Shown: positions 27,535 through 35,508 of the stretch, one piece after another
Numbering within the stretch: position 1 is the stretch's first letter
Layout: each line of letters starts with the position of its first letter
Assembly (NCBI GenBank): GCA_004379165.1
Contig: NKXK01000044.1
Location: 1 to 46,356 of the forward strand
Direction of reading: 5' to 3'
From: Rhodocyclaceae bacterium
Lineage (GTDB): Bacteria > Pseudomonadota > Gammaproteobacteria > Burkholderiales > Rhodocyclaceae
Length of the DNA stretch: 46,356 nucleotides
Notes under the pieces: generated by a model
What the model saw: only the letters and a program-made list of their open reading frames with translations
Databases searched by the model: none
Told to the model about the DNA's origin: nothing
Position numbers and translations under genes: made by a program

Positions 27535-28848
27535 TCAGTGTGTGCCGCCATCCTCCGCGGCGAGTTTTTTCCGCATGCGGCGCGTGCCCCAGGCGACCAG
27601 TCCCGCGATGATCGGGATTGATATGGCCGTGATCAGGTCGGTGTTTAGGTGGTGAAGATCTTTTGTGCCCTTGGCGAGGTACTGCACCAGTTGCGAGCCG
27701 TAATAGGTGAGCACAACCACGGACAGGCCTTCGACGGCTTCCTGCAGGTGAAGTTGCAGCTTGGCGCGGCGGTTCATCTGAGCGAGCAGTTCCTGGTTCT
27801 GGCGCTCCAGTTCGATATCGACTCGGGTACGCAGCAACTGGCTGTTGCGGGCGACGCGGGCGGAGAGTTCTTCCTGCCGGCGGGCGATGGCTTCGCAGGT
27901 GTTCATGCCCGGCAGAAGTCGGCGCTGCATGAATTCGCCGAAGGTCGGCAGCCCGGAGATACGCTGTTCGCGCAGTTCCTCGATGCGCTGCATGACCAGC
28001 CCGTGATAGGCACGGGCGGCGCCAAAGCGGAAGGTGGTACGGGCGACGGAGTGCTCGACTTCGGCGGCCAGTGTTGAGAGGCTGGCGAGTATGTCGCGCT
28101 CGTCTTCGGCGCTGCGCGCCTGGCCGATGCGGTCCATCAGCGCGGCGAGCTGCTTTTCACCCTGATACAGCCATTTGCCGACTTCCTTGGCTACCGGCAG
28201 GCCGAGCAGGGCCATCATGCGGTAGGTCTCGATTTCGCACAGCCGCTGAACGGTGCGGCCGGTCTGGCGCTGGGTCATTTTGTCGTTGAGGATCAGGAAG
28301 CGCGAGAAACCGTTGTCGATCTTGAAGTCGGTGAAGATCCACGCGGCGTTGTCGGCGACACGGGCGGCCACCATCGTCCGGCCGTTCGGCGTCAGGCCGG
28401 CGAGGACTGAATCCGGGCTGATTTCCCGGGTGGACCGCAGCTCGACATGCGTGGCGACCATCAGCTTGCCGGGAATGCCCTTGAGCCATTCTGGTTGCAC
28501 GGCGTCGAAAGCGGTGGCGTCCGGGTGCAACTCTTGCCCTTCTTCCAGCGGCTGAAAGAAGGTGTAGCTGGAAAACTCGGTATGCAGTTCCCAGCGCATG
28601 CGGAAGGCACCGGTCTCGATCATTACGTGCGAGTCCGAGCTGTCGATGGCTGTGCAGACGTGGCCCTGGCAGAGCTTGGCGAGGTTTTCCTTCTCGGCTT
28701 GGGCGGTCGTGGCGCTGTGCTTGAATACGAGATGCGAAACGAGCACCGCGCCGAGCAGCGGGATCGGCGGGCGGGCGTGGAACTCATTGTTCAGCCGCTG
28801 GCGCAGCGGGTGTTCCTCAAGGTCGGCGAGCATCAGACGGGGGTGCAT
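27535..28848 (-). CDS. DUF3422 family membrane protein
   Basis: 437 residues matching the DUF3422 family: N-terminal region opening HPLRQRLNNEFHARPPIPL, a long soluble middle with helical and coiled-coil-like stretches (about 220-390: RQEELSARVARNSQLLRTRVDIELERQNQELLAQMNRRAK), and two C-terminal transmembrane helices (VVVLTYYGSQLVQYLA and LITAISIPIIAGLVAWG). This architecture, a cytoplasmic coiled coil ending in two membrane helices, suggests a membrane-tethered sensor or scaffold; no activity is known. It lies upstream of purC by 36 bases on the same strand and downstream of the fba terminator. Confidence 0.85.
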   Translation of the reverse strand: MHPRLMLADLEEHPLRQRLNNEFHARPPIPLLGAVLVSHLVFKHSATTAQAEKENLAKLCQGHVCTAIDSSDSHVMIETGAFRMRWELHTEFSSYTFFQPLEEGQELHPDATAFDAVQPEWLKGIPGKLMVATHVELRSTREISPDSVLAGLTPNGRTMVAARVADNAAWIFTDFKIDNGFSRFLILNDKMTQRQTGRTVQRLCEIETYRMMALLGLPVAKEVGKWLYQGEKQLAALMDRIGQARSAEDERDILASLSTLAAEVEHSVARTTFRFGAARAYHGLVMQRIEELREQRISGLPTFGEFMQRRLLPGMNTCEAIARRQEELSARVARNSQLLRTRVDIELERQNQELLAQMNRRAKLQLHLQEAVEGLSVVVLTYYGSQLVQYLAKGTKDLHHLNTDLITAISIPIIAGLVAWGTRRMRKKLAAEDGGTH

Positions 28849-28934
28849 GATCGGTCGGAGCTAATGTTGCGGTGCGTCAGATTGTAGCTGATGCCCCCGG
28901 AAACCCAAGTGTGGGTTGTCCGTAGTGTCTACGA

Positions 28935-28958
28935 AAAAGCCGCCAGGAGGCGGCTTTT
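28935..28958 (-). terminator. Intrinsic terminator after fba
   Basis: AAAAGCCGCC (28935-28944) and GGCGGCTTTT (28949-28958) form a 10-bp stem with a 4-base loop; on the minus strand it ends in a TTTTT run at 28934-28938. An adjacent small CGTAG-tgt-CTACG hairpin (28921-28933) follows on the minus strand. It closes the tkt...pyk-fba carbon-metabolism series. Confidence 0.85.
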
Positions 28959-28962
28959 GCGG

Positions 28963-28987
28963 CGAACCCGGAAAACCGGCTTATTTG
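28963..28987 (+). repeat. Dispersed repeat half-unit ending at the fba stop codon
   Basis: CGAACCCGGAAAACCGGC then TTATTTG. The 23 bases 28965-28987 match 31614-31636 (at the pgk stop codon) at 21 positions. In both cases the repeat runs into the last two codons of the gene. Confidence 0.55.
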
Positions 28988-30045
28988 ACGATCTGGTTCA
29001 GGTCGCCCTTGGCATAGCGTTCGGCCATCTTGTCGAGCGAAATCGCCTTGATCTTGCTCGCCTGGCCGGCGGTGCCGAAGGCTTCGAAGCGGGCAAGGCA
29101 AATCTTCTTGGCAGCTTCGCGGGCGGGTTTCAGGTAGTCGCGCGGATCGAACTTGTCCGGATGCTCGGCCAGGTAGCGACGGATCGCGCCGGTCATCGCC
29201 AGTCGGATGTCGGTGTCGATATTGACCTTGCGCACGCCGTGGGCGATGCCTTTGACAATTTCCTCAACCGGCACGCCGTAGGTTTCCTTCATGTCGCCGC
29301 CGAACTCGCGGATTTCGGCCAGAAGTTCCTGCGGCACGGAGGAGGAGCCGTGCATCACGAGGTGGGTGTTGGGGATCCGGGCGTGGATCTCGGCAATGCG
29401 GTCGATGGCGAGGATGTCGCCGGTCGGCTTCTTGGTGAACTTGTAGGCGCCATGGCTGGTGCCGATGGCGATGGCCAGTGCGTCGCAGTTGGTTTGCTTG
29501 ACGAAGTCGGCAGCCTGCTCGACGTCGGTCAGCAGGTCTTCGCGAGTCATGTGGCCTTCGGCGCCGTGGCCGTCTTCCTTGTCGGCCTTCATGGTTTCCA
29601 GCGAGCCGAGCACGCCGAGTTCGCCTTCGACTGACACCCCGATGGAGTGCGCGAATTCAACGACCTTGCGGGTGACTTCGACGTTGTATTCGTAGCTGGC
29701 GACGCTCTTGCCGTCGGCCTGCAGCGAACCATCCATCATCACCGACGAGAAGCCGGACTTGATCGCGGCCATGCAGACTGCAGGCGACTGGCCGTGGTCC
29801 TGATGCATGACGATGGGGATGTGCGGATAGGCTTCCAGTGCGGCGAGGATCTGGTGGCGCAGGAAGGGTTCGCCGGCGTATTTGCGGGCGCCGGCCGAGG
29901 CCTGCATGATCACCGGCGCGTCGACCTGATGGGCAGCTTCCATGATCGCCCACACCTGTTCCATGTTGTTGACGTTGAAAGCGGGCAGACCATAGCTGTT
30001 TTCAGCAGCATGGTCGAGCAGTTGGCGCATGGAGACGATCGGCAT
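28981..30045 (-). CDS. fba: Class II fructose-1,6-bisphosphate aldolase (Calvin type)
   Basis: Zinc-dependent reversible aldol cleavage of fructose-1,6-bisphosphate. The 354 residues correspond to the Calvin-cycle subtype (about 350). Metal and substrate motifs: VMHQDHGQS (about 84-92), [25 protein letters not shown] (about 190-200), HGSSSVP, and [10 protein letters not shown]. The start ATG 30045 has a CAGGAG site. It is the last gene of the minus-strand carbon block and is followed by a strong terminator. It serves glycolysis, gluconeogenesis and sedoheptulose-bisphosphate formation if a Calvin cycle is present. Confidence 0.97.
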   Translation of the reverse strand: MPIVSMRQLLDHAAENSYGLPAFNVNNMEQVWAIMEAAHQVDAPVIMQASAGARKYAGEPFLRHQILAALEAYPHIPIVMHQDHGQSPAVCMAAIKSGFSSVMMDGSLQADGKSVASYEYNVEVTRKVVEFAHSIGVSVEGELGVLGSLETMKADKEDGHGAEGHMTREDLLTDVEQAADFVKQTNCDALAIAIGTSHGAYKFTKKPTGDILAIDRIAEIHARIPNTHLVMHGSSSVPQELLAEIREFGGDMKETYGVPVEEIVKGIAHGVRKVNIDTDIRLAMTGAIRRYLAEHPDKFDPRDYLKPAREAAKKICLARFEAFGTAGQASKIKAISLDKMAERYAKGDLNQIVK

Positions 30046-30087
30046 GGGAACTCCTGTTCGATAACGTGTTTAGTTGAATGTTCTATT

Positions 30088-31521
30088 TTAGTTGATCTGA
30101 TGCTCGCCGACACGGACGATCTTCAGCGTATTGGTACCGCCGGCGCAGCCAATCGGCTCGCCGATGGTGAGCACGATCAGGTCGCCCTGCTCGACAACGC
30201 CCTCGGCGATCAACAAGGCTTCGGCCTCGGCAAGCAGCCGGTCGCGGTCCATGCGCTCCTGGGCCATCAGCAGCGGATAGACCTCGCGGTAGAGCGCCAT
30301 GCGCGCAACCGAGGTGGCATCCGGCGTCAATGCGTAGATCGGCACGCCGCAGTTGAGGCGGCTCATCCACAGCGCGGTCGAGCCGGACTGGGTCAGCGCG
30401 GCAATCGCCTTGACCTTGAGGTGGTGGGCTGTCCAGATCGCGGCCATGGCGATTGACTGGTCGATGCGGGTGAAGATACGGTCGAGGAACTCGCGGTCCA
30501 GCGTCACCTCGGCCGAACGCTCGGCTTCCACGCAGACGCGGGCCATCGATTCGACGGTCTCGACCGGGTACTTGCCACTAGCCGTCTCAGCCGAGAGCAT
30601 GACGGCGTCGGTGCCGTCGAGCACGGCGTTGGCGACGTCCGAGACTTCGGCGCGGGTCGGTACTGGCGAGGTGATCATCGACTCCATCATCTGCGTTGCG
30701 GTGATGGTCAGCTTGTTGCGGTCGCGCGCCATGCGGATCATCTTTTTTTGCAGTGCCGGTACGGTAGCGTCGCCGACTTCGACCGCCAGATCACCACGGG
30801 CGACCATGATGCCATCCGAGGATTCGAGAATTTCCTCGAGATTGGTGATCGCCTCGACACGCTCGATCTTGGCGATCAGCACCGCCGAGCTGCCGGCGGC
30901 GCGCATCAACTGGCGTGCCATGTACATATCGGCGGCGCTCTTGGGGAAGGACACGGCAACGAAATCGACGCCGATCTGCGCCGCCGTCTTGATGTCGTCC
31001 ATGTCCTTGGCGGTCAGCGCCGGCGCCGTCAGGCCACCACCCTGGCGATTGATGCCCTTGTTATTGGAGAGGATGCCGCCGACGAGAACGGTGGTGTGGA
31101 TCTCGCTGCCACGCACGCCATCGACGCGCAATTTCAGGCGGCCATCGTCAAGCAGCAGGATGTCGCTGTTCTTGACGTCCTTCGGCAACTCCTTGTAGTC
31201 CAGGCCGACGCGCTCCTCATTGCCCATTGTGCAGGCGGCGTCGAGGATGAAGCGGGTACCGGCTTCGAGCGTGATCTTGCCGTCGGCGAACTTGCCGACG
31301 CGGATCTTCGGGCCCTGCAGGTCGCCGAGGATGCCGACGGTGCGGCCGAGCTTGGCGGCGGCGGCGCGGATGCCGTCGGCGCGCGCCTTGTGGTCTTCCG
31401 GCGAGCCGTGCGAAAAATTCATCCGGACGACGTCGATCCCGGCCTCAACCAGGCGTTCAAGGACTTCCGGTGCCGAAGAAGCGGGGCCCAGCGTGGCGAC
31501 GATCTTGGTATGGCGTGACAT
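30088..31521 (-). CDS. pyk: Pyruvate kinase
   Basis: Makes pyruvate and ATP from phosphoenolpyruvate. 477 residues: N-terminal TKIVATLGPASS, the AD-GIR and FDPDD-independent A/B domain, catalytic SFPKSAADM and MIARGDLAVEVGD segments, the conserved QMMESMITSPVPTRAEVSDVANAVLDGTDAVMLSAETASGKYP block (about 270-312, shown in part), and a C-terminal allosteric domain. Length fits the bacterial PykA/PykF group; I cannot separate the two isozymes. It lies between pgk (108 bases upstream, with a stem-loop in the spacer) and fba (42 bases downstream). Confidence 0.96.
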   Translation of the reverse strand: MSRHTKIVATLGPASSAPEVLERLVEAGIDVVRMNFSHGSPEDHKARADGIRAAAAKLGRTVGILGDLQGPKIRVGKFADGKITLEAGTRFILDAACTMGNEERVGLDYKELPKDVKNSDILLLDDGRLKLRVDGVRGSEIHTTVLVGGILSNNKGINRQGGGLTAPALTAKDMDDIKTAAQIGVDFVAVSFPKSAADMYMARQLMRAAGSSAVLIAKIERVEAITNLEEILESSDGIMVARGDLAVEVGDATVPALQKKMIRMARDRNKLTITATQMMESMITSPVPTRAEVSDVANAVLDGTDAVMLSAETASGKYPVETVESMARVCVEAERSAEVTLDREFLDRIFTRIDQSIAMAAIWTAHHLKVKAIAALTQSGSTALWMSRLNCGVPIYALTPDATSVARMALYREVYPLLMAQERMDRDRLLAEAEALLIAEGVVEQGDLIVLTIGEPIGCAGGTNTLKIVRVGEHQIN

Positions 31522-31563
31522 GTCTTCTCTTCCCTACTCCGTTGTTGTTCTGTTTTTCTGACG

Positions 31564-31624
31564 TTTTTCCGGTTCACCGCAGCTATAGGGATTTGCACCT
31601 GAGTGCTGCGGTTAACCCGAAAAA
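31564..31624. repeat. 20-bp imperfect inverted repeat in the pyk-pgk spacer (stem-loop)
   Basis: TTTTTCCGGTTCACCGCAGC (31564-31583) and GCTGCGGTTAACCCGAAAAA (31605-31624) are complementary at 18 of 20 positions with a 21-base loop. Each arm is a copy of the dispersed GCTGCGGT-AACC-GGAAAA motif. On the minus strand the stem begins and ends with T- and A-runs, so it could partly terminate or stabilise the pgk-pyk message. The 108-base spacer holds nothing else recognisable. Confidence 0.75.
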
Positions 31625-31636
31625 TCGGCTTATTTG
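31614..31636 (+). repeat. Dispersed repeat half-unit ending at the pgk stop codon
   Basis: AACCCGAAAAATCGGC then TTATTTG, 21 of 23 identical to 28965-28987 beside fba. It overlaps the right arm of the stem-loop and the last two codons of pgk. Confidence 0.55.
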
Positions 31637-32814
31637 GCCGCGCGTTCTTCGAGGATGGCGATGGCCGGCAGGGTCTTGCCCTCGAGGAATTCGAGGAAGG
31701 CACCGCCGCCAGTCGAGATGTAGCCGACGTCTTCGGCGATGTGGAACTTGGCGATGGCGGCTAGCGTGTCGCCACCGCCGGCGATGGAGAAGGCCTCGGA
31801 GTGGGCGATGGCCGAAGCCATCATCTTGGTGCCGCCGGCAAACTGCGGCAGTTCGAAGACGCCGACCGGGCCGTTCCAGACGATGGTGCCGGCGTTGGCG
31901 ATGATCTCGGCGAACTTGGCGGCCGTCTTCGGGCCGACGTCGAGAATGCGGTCGTTGGCATGCACGTCTTCGACGGCGATCTTGTTGGCGCGGGCCAGGG
32001 CGGAGACTTCATCGGCGACGACGACGTCGGTCGGCAGCGGCACTTCGGCGCCGCGTTCCTTCATGATGTCGATGATGGCGTGGGCTTCCTTGACCAGGTC
32101 CGGTTCGGCCAGCGAGTGGCCGATGCGCTTGCCGTCGGCGAGCAGGAAAGTGTTGGCGATGCCGCCGCCAACGATCAGCTGGTCAACCTTGGAGGCCAGC
32201 GACTTGAGGATGGTCAGCTTGGAAGAGACCTTGGAGCCGCCGACGATGGCGACCAGCGGACGCTTCGGATTGCCGAGCGCCTTGCTCAGCGCGTCGATTT
32301 CGGCACCCATCAGCATGCCGGCGCAGGCGACCGGCGCGAACCTGGCGATGCCGTGGGTGGTGGCTTCGGCGCGGTGGGCGGTGCCGAAGGCGTCGTTAAC
32401 GTAGATGTCGCACAGCTTGGCCATCTTCTGGGCCAGTTCTTCGTTGTTCTTCTTCTCGCCCTTGTTGACGCGGCAGTTCTCGAGCAGGACGACTTCGCCC
32501 GGCTTGACCTCGAAGTTGCCATCGACCCAGTCGGTGATCAGGCGCACTGGCTGCTTGAGCATCTGGCCCAAGCGGATCGCGACCGGGGTCAGGCTGTCTT
32601 CCGGCGTCAGTTCGCCTTCGGTCGGACGGCCAAGGTGAGAGGTGACCATGACGGCAGCGCCCTTTTCCAGGCAGTACTTGATCGACGGTAGCGAGGCGCG
32701 AATGCGGGTGTCCTCGGTGATGTTGCCGGCTTCGTCCTGCGGCACGTTGAGGTCGGCGCGGATGAAGACGCGCTTGCCGGAAACATCGAGGTCGGTGAGC
32801 TTGATGACGTTCAT
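31630..32814 (-). CDS. pgk: Phosphoglycerate kinase
   Basis: Interconverts 1,3-bisphosphoglycerate plus ADP and 3-phosphoglycerate plus ATP. 394 residues: [14 protein letters not shown] (about 14-27), [10 protein letters not shown] (about 58-67), [16 protein letters not shown], the hinge and [11 protein letters not shown] motif, [16 protein letters not shown], and the C-terminal ATP loop [11 protein letters not shown] with [18 protein letters not shown]. The ATG at 32814 has a GGAGAAAACC site 21 bases after epd. The epd-pgk order is the same as in E. coli. Confidence 0.98.
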   Translation of the reverse strand: MNVIKLTDLDVSGKRVFIRADLNVPQDEAGNITEDTRIRASLPSIKYCLEKGAAVMVTSHLGRPTEGELTPEDSLTPVAIRLGQMLKQPVRLITDWVDGNFEVKPGEVVLLENCRVNKGEKKNNEELAQKMAKLCDIYVNDAFGTAHRAEATTHGIARFAPVACAGMLMGAEIDALSKALGNPKRPLVAIVGGSKVSSKLTILKSLASKVDQLIVGGGIANTFLLADGKRIGHSLAEPDLVKEAHAIIDIMKERGAEVPLPTDVVVADEVSALARANKIAVEDVHANDRILDVGPKTAAKFAEIIANAGTIVWNGPVGVFELPQFAGGTKMMASAIAHSEAFSIAGGGDTLAAIAKFHIAEDVGYISTGGGAFLEFLEGKTLPAIAILEERAAK

Positions 32815-32835
32815 GGTTTTCTCCAGAGATTGAGC

Positions 32836-33879
32836 TTAGTTGTTGTGACCTGGCCAAAGTCGCGACCAGTGGTCGGCGACTTCGAGCATGCGGTTGGCGA
32901 AGCCCCATTCGTTGTCGAACCAGACAAACAGATTGACCAGATGGGTGCCCGCGGTATGCGTCTGGCTGCCATCGACAATCGCTGAATGGGGGTCGTGGTT
33001 GAAATCGATCGAGGCATGGGCGGCCTCGGAATAGGCGAGCAGATGCTTGAGCGGGCCTCCCGCCGCCTCGGCGAGCAGGGCGTTGACGCTGCGGGCCGTA
33101 ACCGGGCGCTGGGTGGCGATGGTCAGATCGATCGCCGAGACATTGGTCGTCGGTACGCGAATGGCCTTGGCCTGGACCTTGCCCGCCAGTTGCGGCAGCA
33201 GGCGTTCGACGCCGCGCGCCAGGCCGGTGGAAACGGGGATGATCGACTGCATCGCCGAGCGGGTTCGGCGCAGGTCGTCATGGTGGTAGCCGTCGATCAG
33301 CGGCTGGTCGTTCATCACCGAATGCAGCGTGCTGAGCATGGCCTGTTCGATGCCGATCTCGCGGTCGAGCAGGTCGAGCACGGGCACGATCGCGTTGGTG
33401 GTACAGGATGCCGCAGAGACTAGACGCTCTCTGCCGGTCAGAGTCTGCTGGTTGATGCCGGCGATGATGGTGGCGTCGACGTCGCTGCTGCTATGGGCGG
33501 GATGCGACAGCAGCAGCCGCGGGCAGCCGGCATTCAGGAATTCGGTCAATTCTTCGCGTCGACCGTAGCAGCCAGAGGCTTCGATCAGCAGATCGATACC
33601 GAGGTCTGCCCAGTCCACGCCGCCGGGCTTGCGGGCATGACTGACGACAATCGGCTGGCCGTCGACAAACAGCCGGCCGCTGCCAAGGCTGACTTCAGCG
33701 GGAAAGCGGCCGTGCGTCGAGTCGTAACGCGTCAGGTAGGCCATGCTTTCCAGGTTCGCCGGCTCATTGATGGCAACAACCTGAAGCGCCGGCGCTGCCG
33801 GGGATTCCAGCAGCGCACGCAGGAAACAACGGCCGATGCGGCCGTAACCATTGATAGCGAGGCGAAACGGGGTGGTCAA
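32836..33879 (-). CDS. epd: D-erythrose-4-phosphate dehydrogenase (Epd, GapB-type)
   Basis: NAD-dependent oxidation of erythrose-4-phosphate, first step toward pyridoxal phosphate. I start at TTG 33879 (347 residues), one base past the stop of the upstream gene; a frame extending to 34053 would overlap that gene and add a non-conserved arginine-rich tail. Features: INGYGRIGRC at the N terminus and the catalytic SAASCTTNAIVP. Epd-type signatures differ from GAPDH: HSVMNDQPLIDGYHHDDLRRTRSAMQSIIPVSTGLA, and IDFNHDPHSAIVDGSQT, which closely resemble E. coli Epd. True GAPDH is the separate gene at 34445. A contribution to gluconeogenesis cannot be excluded. Confidence 0.88.
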   Translation of the reverse strand: MTTPFRLAINGYGRIGRCFLRALLESPAAPALQVVAINEPANLESMAYLTRYDSTHGRFPAEVSLGSGRLFVDGQPIVVSHARKPGGVDWADLGIDLLIEASGCYGRREELTEFLNAGCPRLLLSHPAHSSSDVDATIIAGINQQTLTGRERLVSAASCTTNAIVPVLDLLDREIGIEQAMLSTLHSVMNDQPLIDGYHHDDLRRTRSAMQSIIPVSTGLARGVERLLPQLAGKVQAKAIRVPTTNVSAIDLTIATQRPVTARSVNALLAEAAGGPLKHLLAYSEAAHASIDFNHDPHSAIVDGSQTHTAGTHLVNLFVWFDNEWGFANRMLEVADHWSRLWPGHNN

Positions 33880-33880
33880 G

Positions 33881-34351
33881 TTACTTGGTAGCCTCGGCGG
33901 GTGTCTTCGGGCGCTCATCGCCTTCCTTGGGCGCAACCCCGGCTTCGTTCGGGTTGTAATGAACTTCGCCGAGTTCAAACGGCGCCCTCGGGCTGCAGCT
34001 CTGGTAACGGCTCCAGCCGTAAATGCTGGCCTCGGTGTAGAAGACGACGACACCCTGATCCTTGTAGTAGTACTCGGTCAGTGCCCGGTCGCGGCCGAAG
34101 TAGAAGGGAATATGGTGCTTGCCAGTGCAGTAGGCGCGTTCCGAAGTCGGCTTGCCGAGGATGGCGAGTGCTTCCTCAAATTTCATTCCCGGCTTGGCCT
34201 TGGCAAACGGATGGTCGGCCGGCGGGTTGCCGGTGACGCTGCCGTCGGAGGCTGCTTCGGCCTTTTTTTCCTCAGCGAGTGCCAAAGGGGCGGCGAGGGA
34301 GACCGTCAGTGACAGGGCAATGGCTGCGATGCGGGTGAGGCTGGCGGCCAT
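33881..34351 (-). CDS. Exported BamE/SmpA-like protein between gapA and epd
   Basis: 156 residues from ATG 34351, which has AAGGAGAAAACC upstream (a longer frame to 34432 has none). Signal peptide to about ALA-EEK (residue 26), then an acidic linker and a compact domain with PGMKFEEALAILGKPTSERAYCTGKHHIPFYFGRD...VVVFY, then a Pro/Glu-rich tail. The GMxxxEALAILGKP segment resembles the SmpA/OmlA (BamE) fold. It shares TGK-x2-IPFYFG-x-D with the lipoprotein at 37623-38276. There is no lipobox. It lies 50 bp from an inverted repeat, downstream of gapA, and 1 base before epd. Function unknown. Confidence 0.78.
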   Translation of the reverse strand: MAASLTRIAAIALSLTVSLAAPLALAEEKKAEAASDGSVTGNPPADHPFAKAKPGMKFEEALAILGKPTSERAYCTGKHHIPFYFGRDRALTEYYYKDQGVVVFYTEASIYGWSRYQSCSPRAPFELGEVHYNPNEAGVAPKEGDERPKTPAEATK

Positions 34352-34401
34352 GGTTTTCTCCTTGGGGGTGAAGGCAGACACAATCTCTCCGGGTAATACA
34401 A

Positions 34402-34426
34402 CTCGCCCCGCTTTGGGCGGGGCGAG
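34402..34426. other. 10-bp hairpin between gapA and the BamE-like gene
   Basis: CTCGCCCCGC (34402-34411) pairs perfectly with GCGGGGCGAG (34417-34426) across a 5-base loop. No T-run follows on the minus strand, so it may be an attenuating or RNA-stabilising structure at the 3' end of gapA rather than a full terminator. Confidence 0.5.
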
Positions 34427-34444
34427 GGGCACAGCTTGTCGTGA

Positions 34445-35473
34445 TTACTTGGCGTTCATCCAGGCGCGGGCGGCGTCGAGCATGCGGCAGGAGTAGCCCC
34501 ACTCGTTGTCGTACCAGGCAAGGACCTTGACCAGTGTCGAGCCGTCTTCTGCCTTGAGGACGCGGGTTTGCGTGGCATCGAAGGTCGACGACACGGTGGT
34601 GTGGTTGAAGTCGGACGACACCAGCGGCTCGGTGTTGACGGCCATGATGCCCTTCAGCGGGCCGTTGGCGGCGGCGGTCATAAGGGTGTTGATTTCTTCC
34701 TTGGTGGTGGCGCGCTCGGCGGTGAAGGTCAGGTCGACCAGCGAAACGTTGATGGTCGGGACGCGCAGCGCGAAACCGTCGAACTTGCCAACCAGTTGCG
34801 GCAGCACGAGGCCGACGGCCTTGGCGGCACCAGTCTTGGTCGGGATGATGTTGGCGGCAGCGGCGCGGGCGCGGCGCAGATCCTTGTGGCGGACGTCGAC
34901 GGTGACCTGGTCGTTAGTGTAGGCGTGCACGGTGGTCATCAGGCCGGACTTGATGCCGATGCTGTCGGACAGGATCTTGGCTACCGGGGCCAGGCAGTTG
35001 GTGGTGCACGAGGCATTGGAGACGACGGTCATGCCGGCATTCAGCGCGCCTTCGTTGACACCCATGACGATGGTGGTGTCGACGTCGTCGCCGCCCGGCG
35101 CGGAGATCAGCACGCGCTTGGCGCCTTGCTCGAGCAGGGCCTGGGCCTTGGCCTTGGTGGTGTAGGCGCCGGTGCATTCGAGCAGAACGTCAACGCTGTG
35201 GTCGGCCCAGTTGACGCCCTTCGGGTCCTTGGTCGAGTAGAAGGCAATTTTCTTGCCGTCGATGATGATGCAGTTTTCACCTTCGGTTTCAACCGGGGTG
35301 GTGAAACGGCCGTGTGTGGTGTCGTACTTCAGCAGGTGGGCGTTGGTCGCCAGGTCGCCGGACGCGTTGATGGCAACGACTTCGAATTCGTTCTGCAGAC
35401 CCTGTTCATAAATCGCACGCAGCGTGCAGCGACCGATACGACCAAAACCGTTGATTGCAACCTTGATAGCCAT
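34445..35473 (-). CDS. gapA: Glyceraldehyde-3-phosphate dehydrogenase, type I
   Basis: NAD(P)-dependent oxidation of glyceraldehyde-3-phosphate. 342 residues: Rossmann [14 protein letters not shown] (about 7-20), catalytic Cys in [12 protein letters not shown] (about 156-167), the [22 protein letters not shown] substrate loop, [15 protein letters not shown] and [14 protein letters not shown]. It is distinct from the Epd gene about 570 bases downstream in the same direction. It starts 35 bases after the tkt stop. The hairpin at 34402-34426 lies downstream. It serves glycolysis or gluconeogenesis (and a Calvin cycle if present). Confidence 0.97.
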   Translation of the reverse strand: MAIKVAINGFGRIGRCTLRAIYEQGLQNEFEVVAINASGDLATNAHLLKYDTTHGRFTTPVETEGENCIIIDGKKIAFYSTKDPKGVNWADHSVDVLLECTGAYTTKAKAQALLEQGAKRVLISAPGGDDVDTTIVMGVNEGALNAGMTVVSNASCTTNCLAPVAKILSDSIGIKSGLMTTVHAYTNDQVTVDVRHKDLRRARAAAANIIPTKTGAAKAVGLVLPQLVGKFDGFALRVPTINVSLVDLTFTAERATTKEEINTLMTAAANGPLKGIMAVNTEPLVSSDFNHTTVSSTFDATQTRVLKAEDGSTLVKVLAWYDNEWGYSCRMLDAARAWMNAK

Positions 35474-35508
35474 GGGAAGAGTTCCTCTCTCTGCGTTGAT
35501 GTATTGAA

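Noticed and set aside
32836..33879. Second glyceraldehyde-3-phosphate dehydrogenase
   Set aside because: Residues such as IDFNHDPHSAIVDG and HHDDLRRTRSAMQSIIPV match erythrose-4-phosphate dehydrogenase better, and gapA is already present.
33880..34053. N-terminal extension of epd
   Set aside because: It would overlap the BamE-like gene and adds an Arg/Ser-rich stretch absent from Epd; the TTG at 33879 fits the family start.
34402..34426. Intrinsic terminator after gapA
   Set aside because: The hairpin is strong, but no T-run follows on either strand; recorded as a hairpin only.
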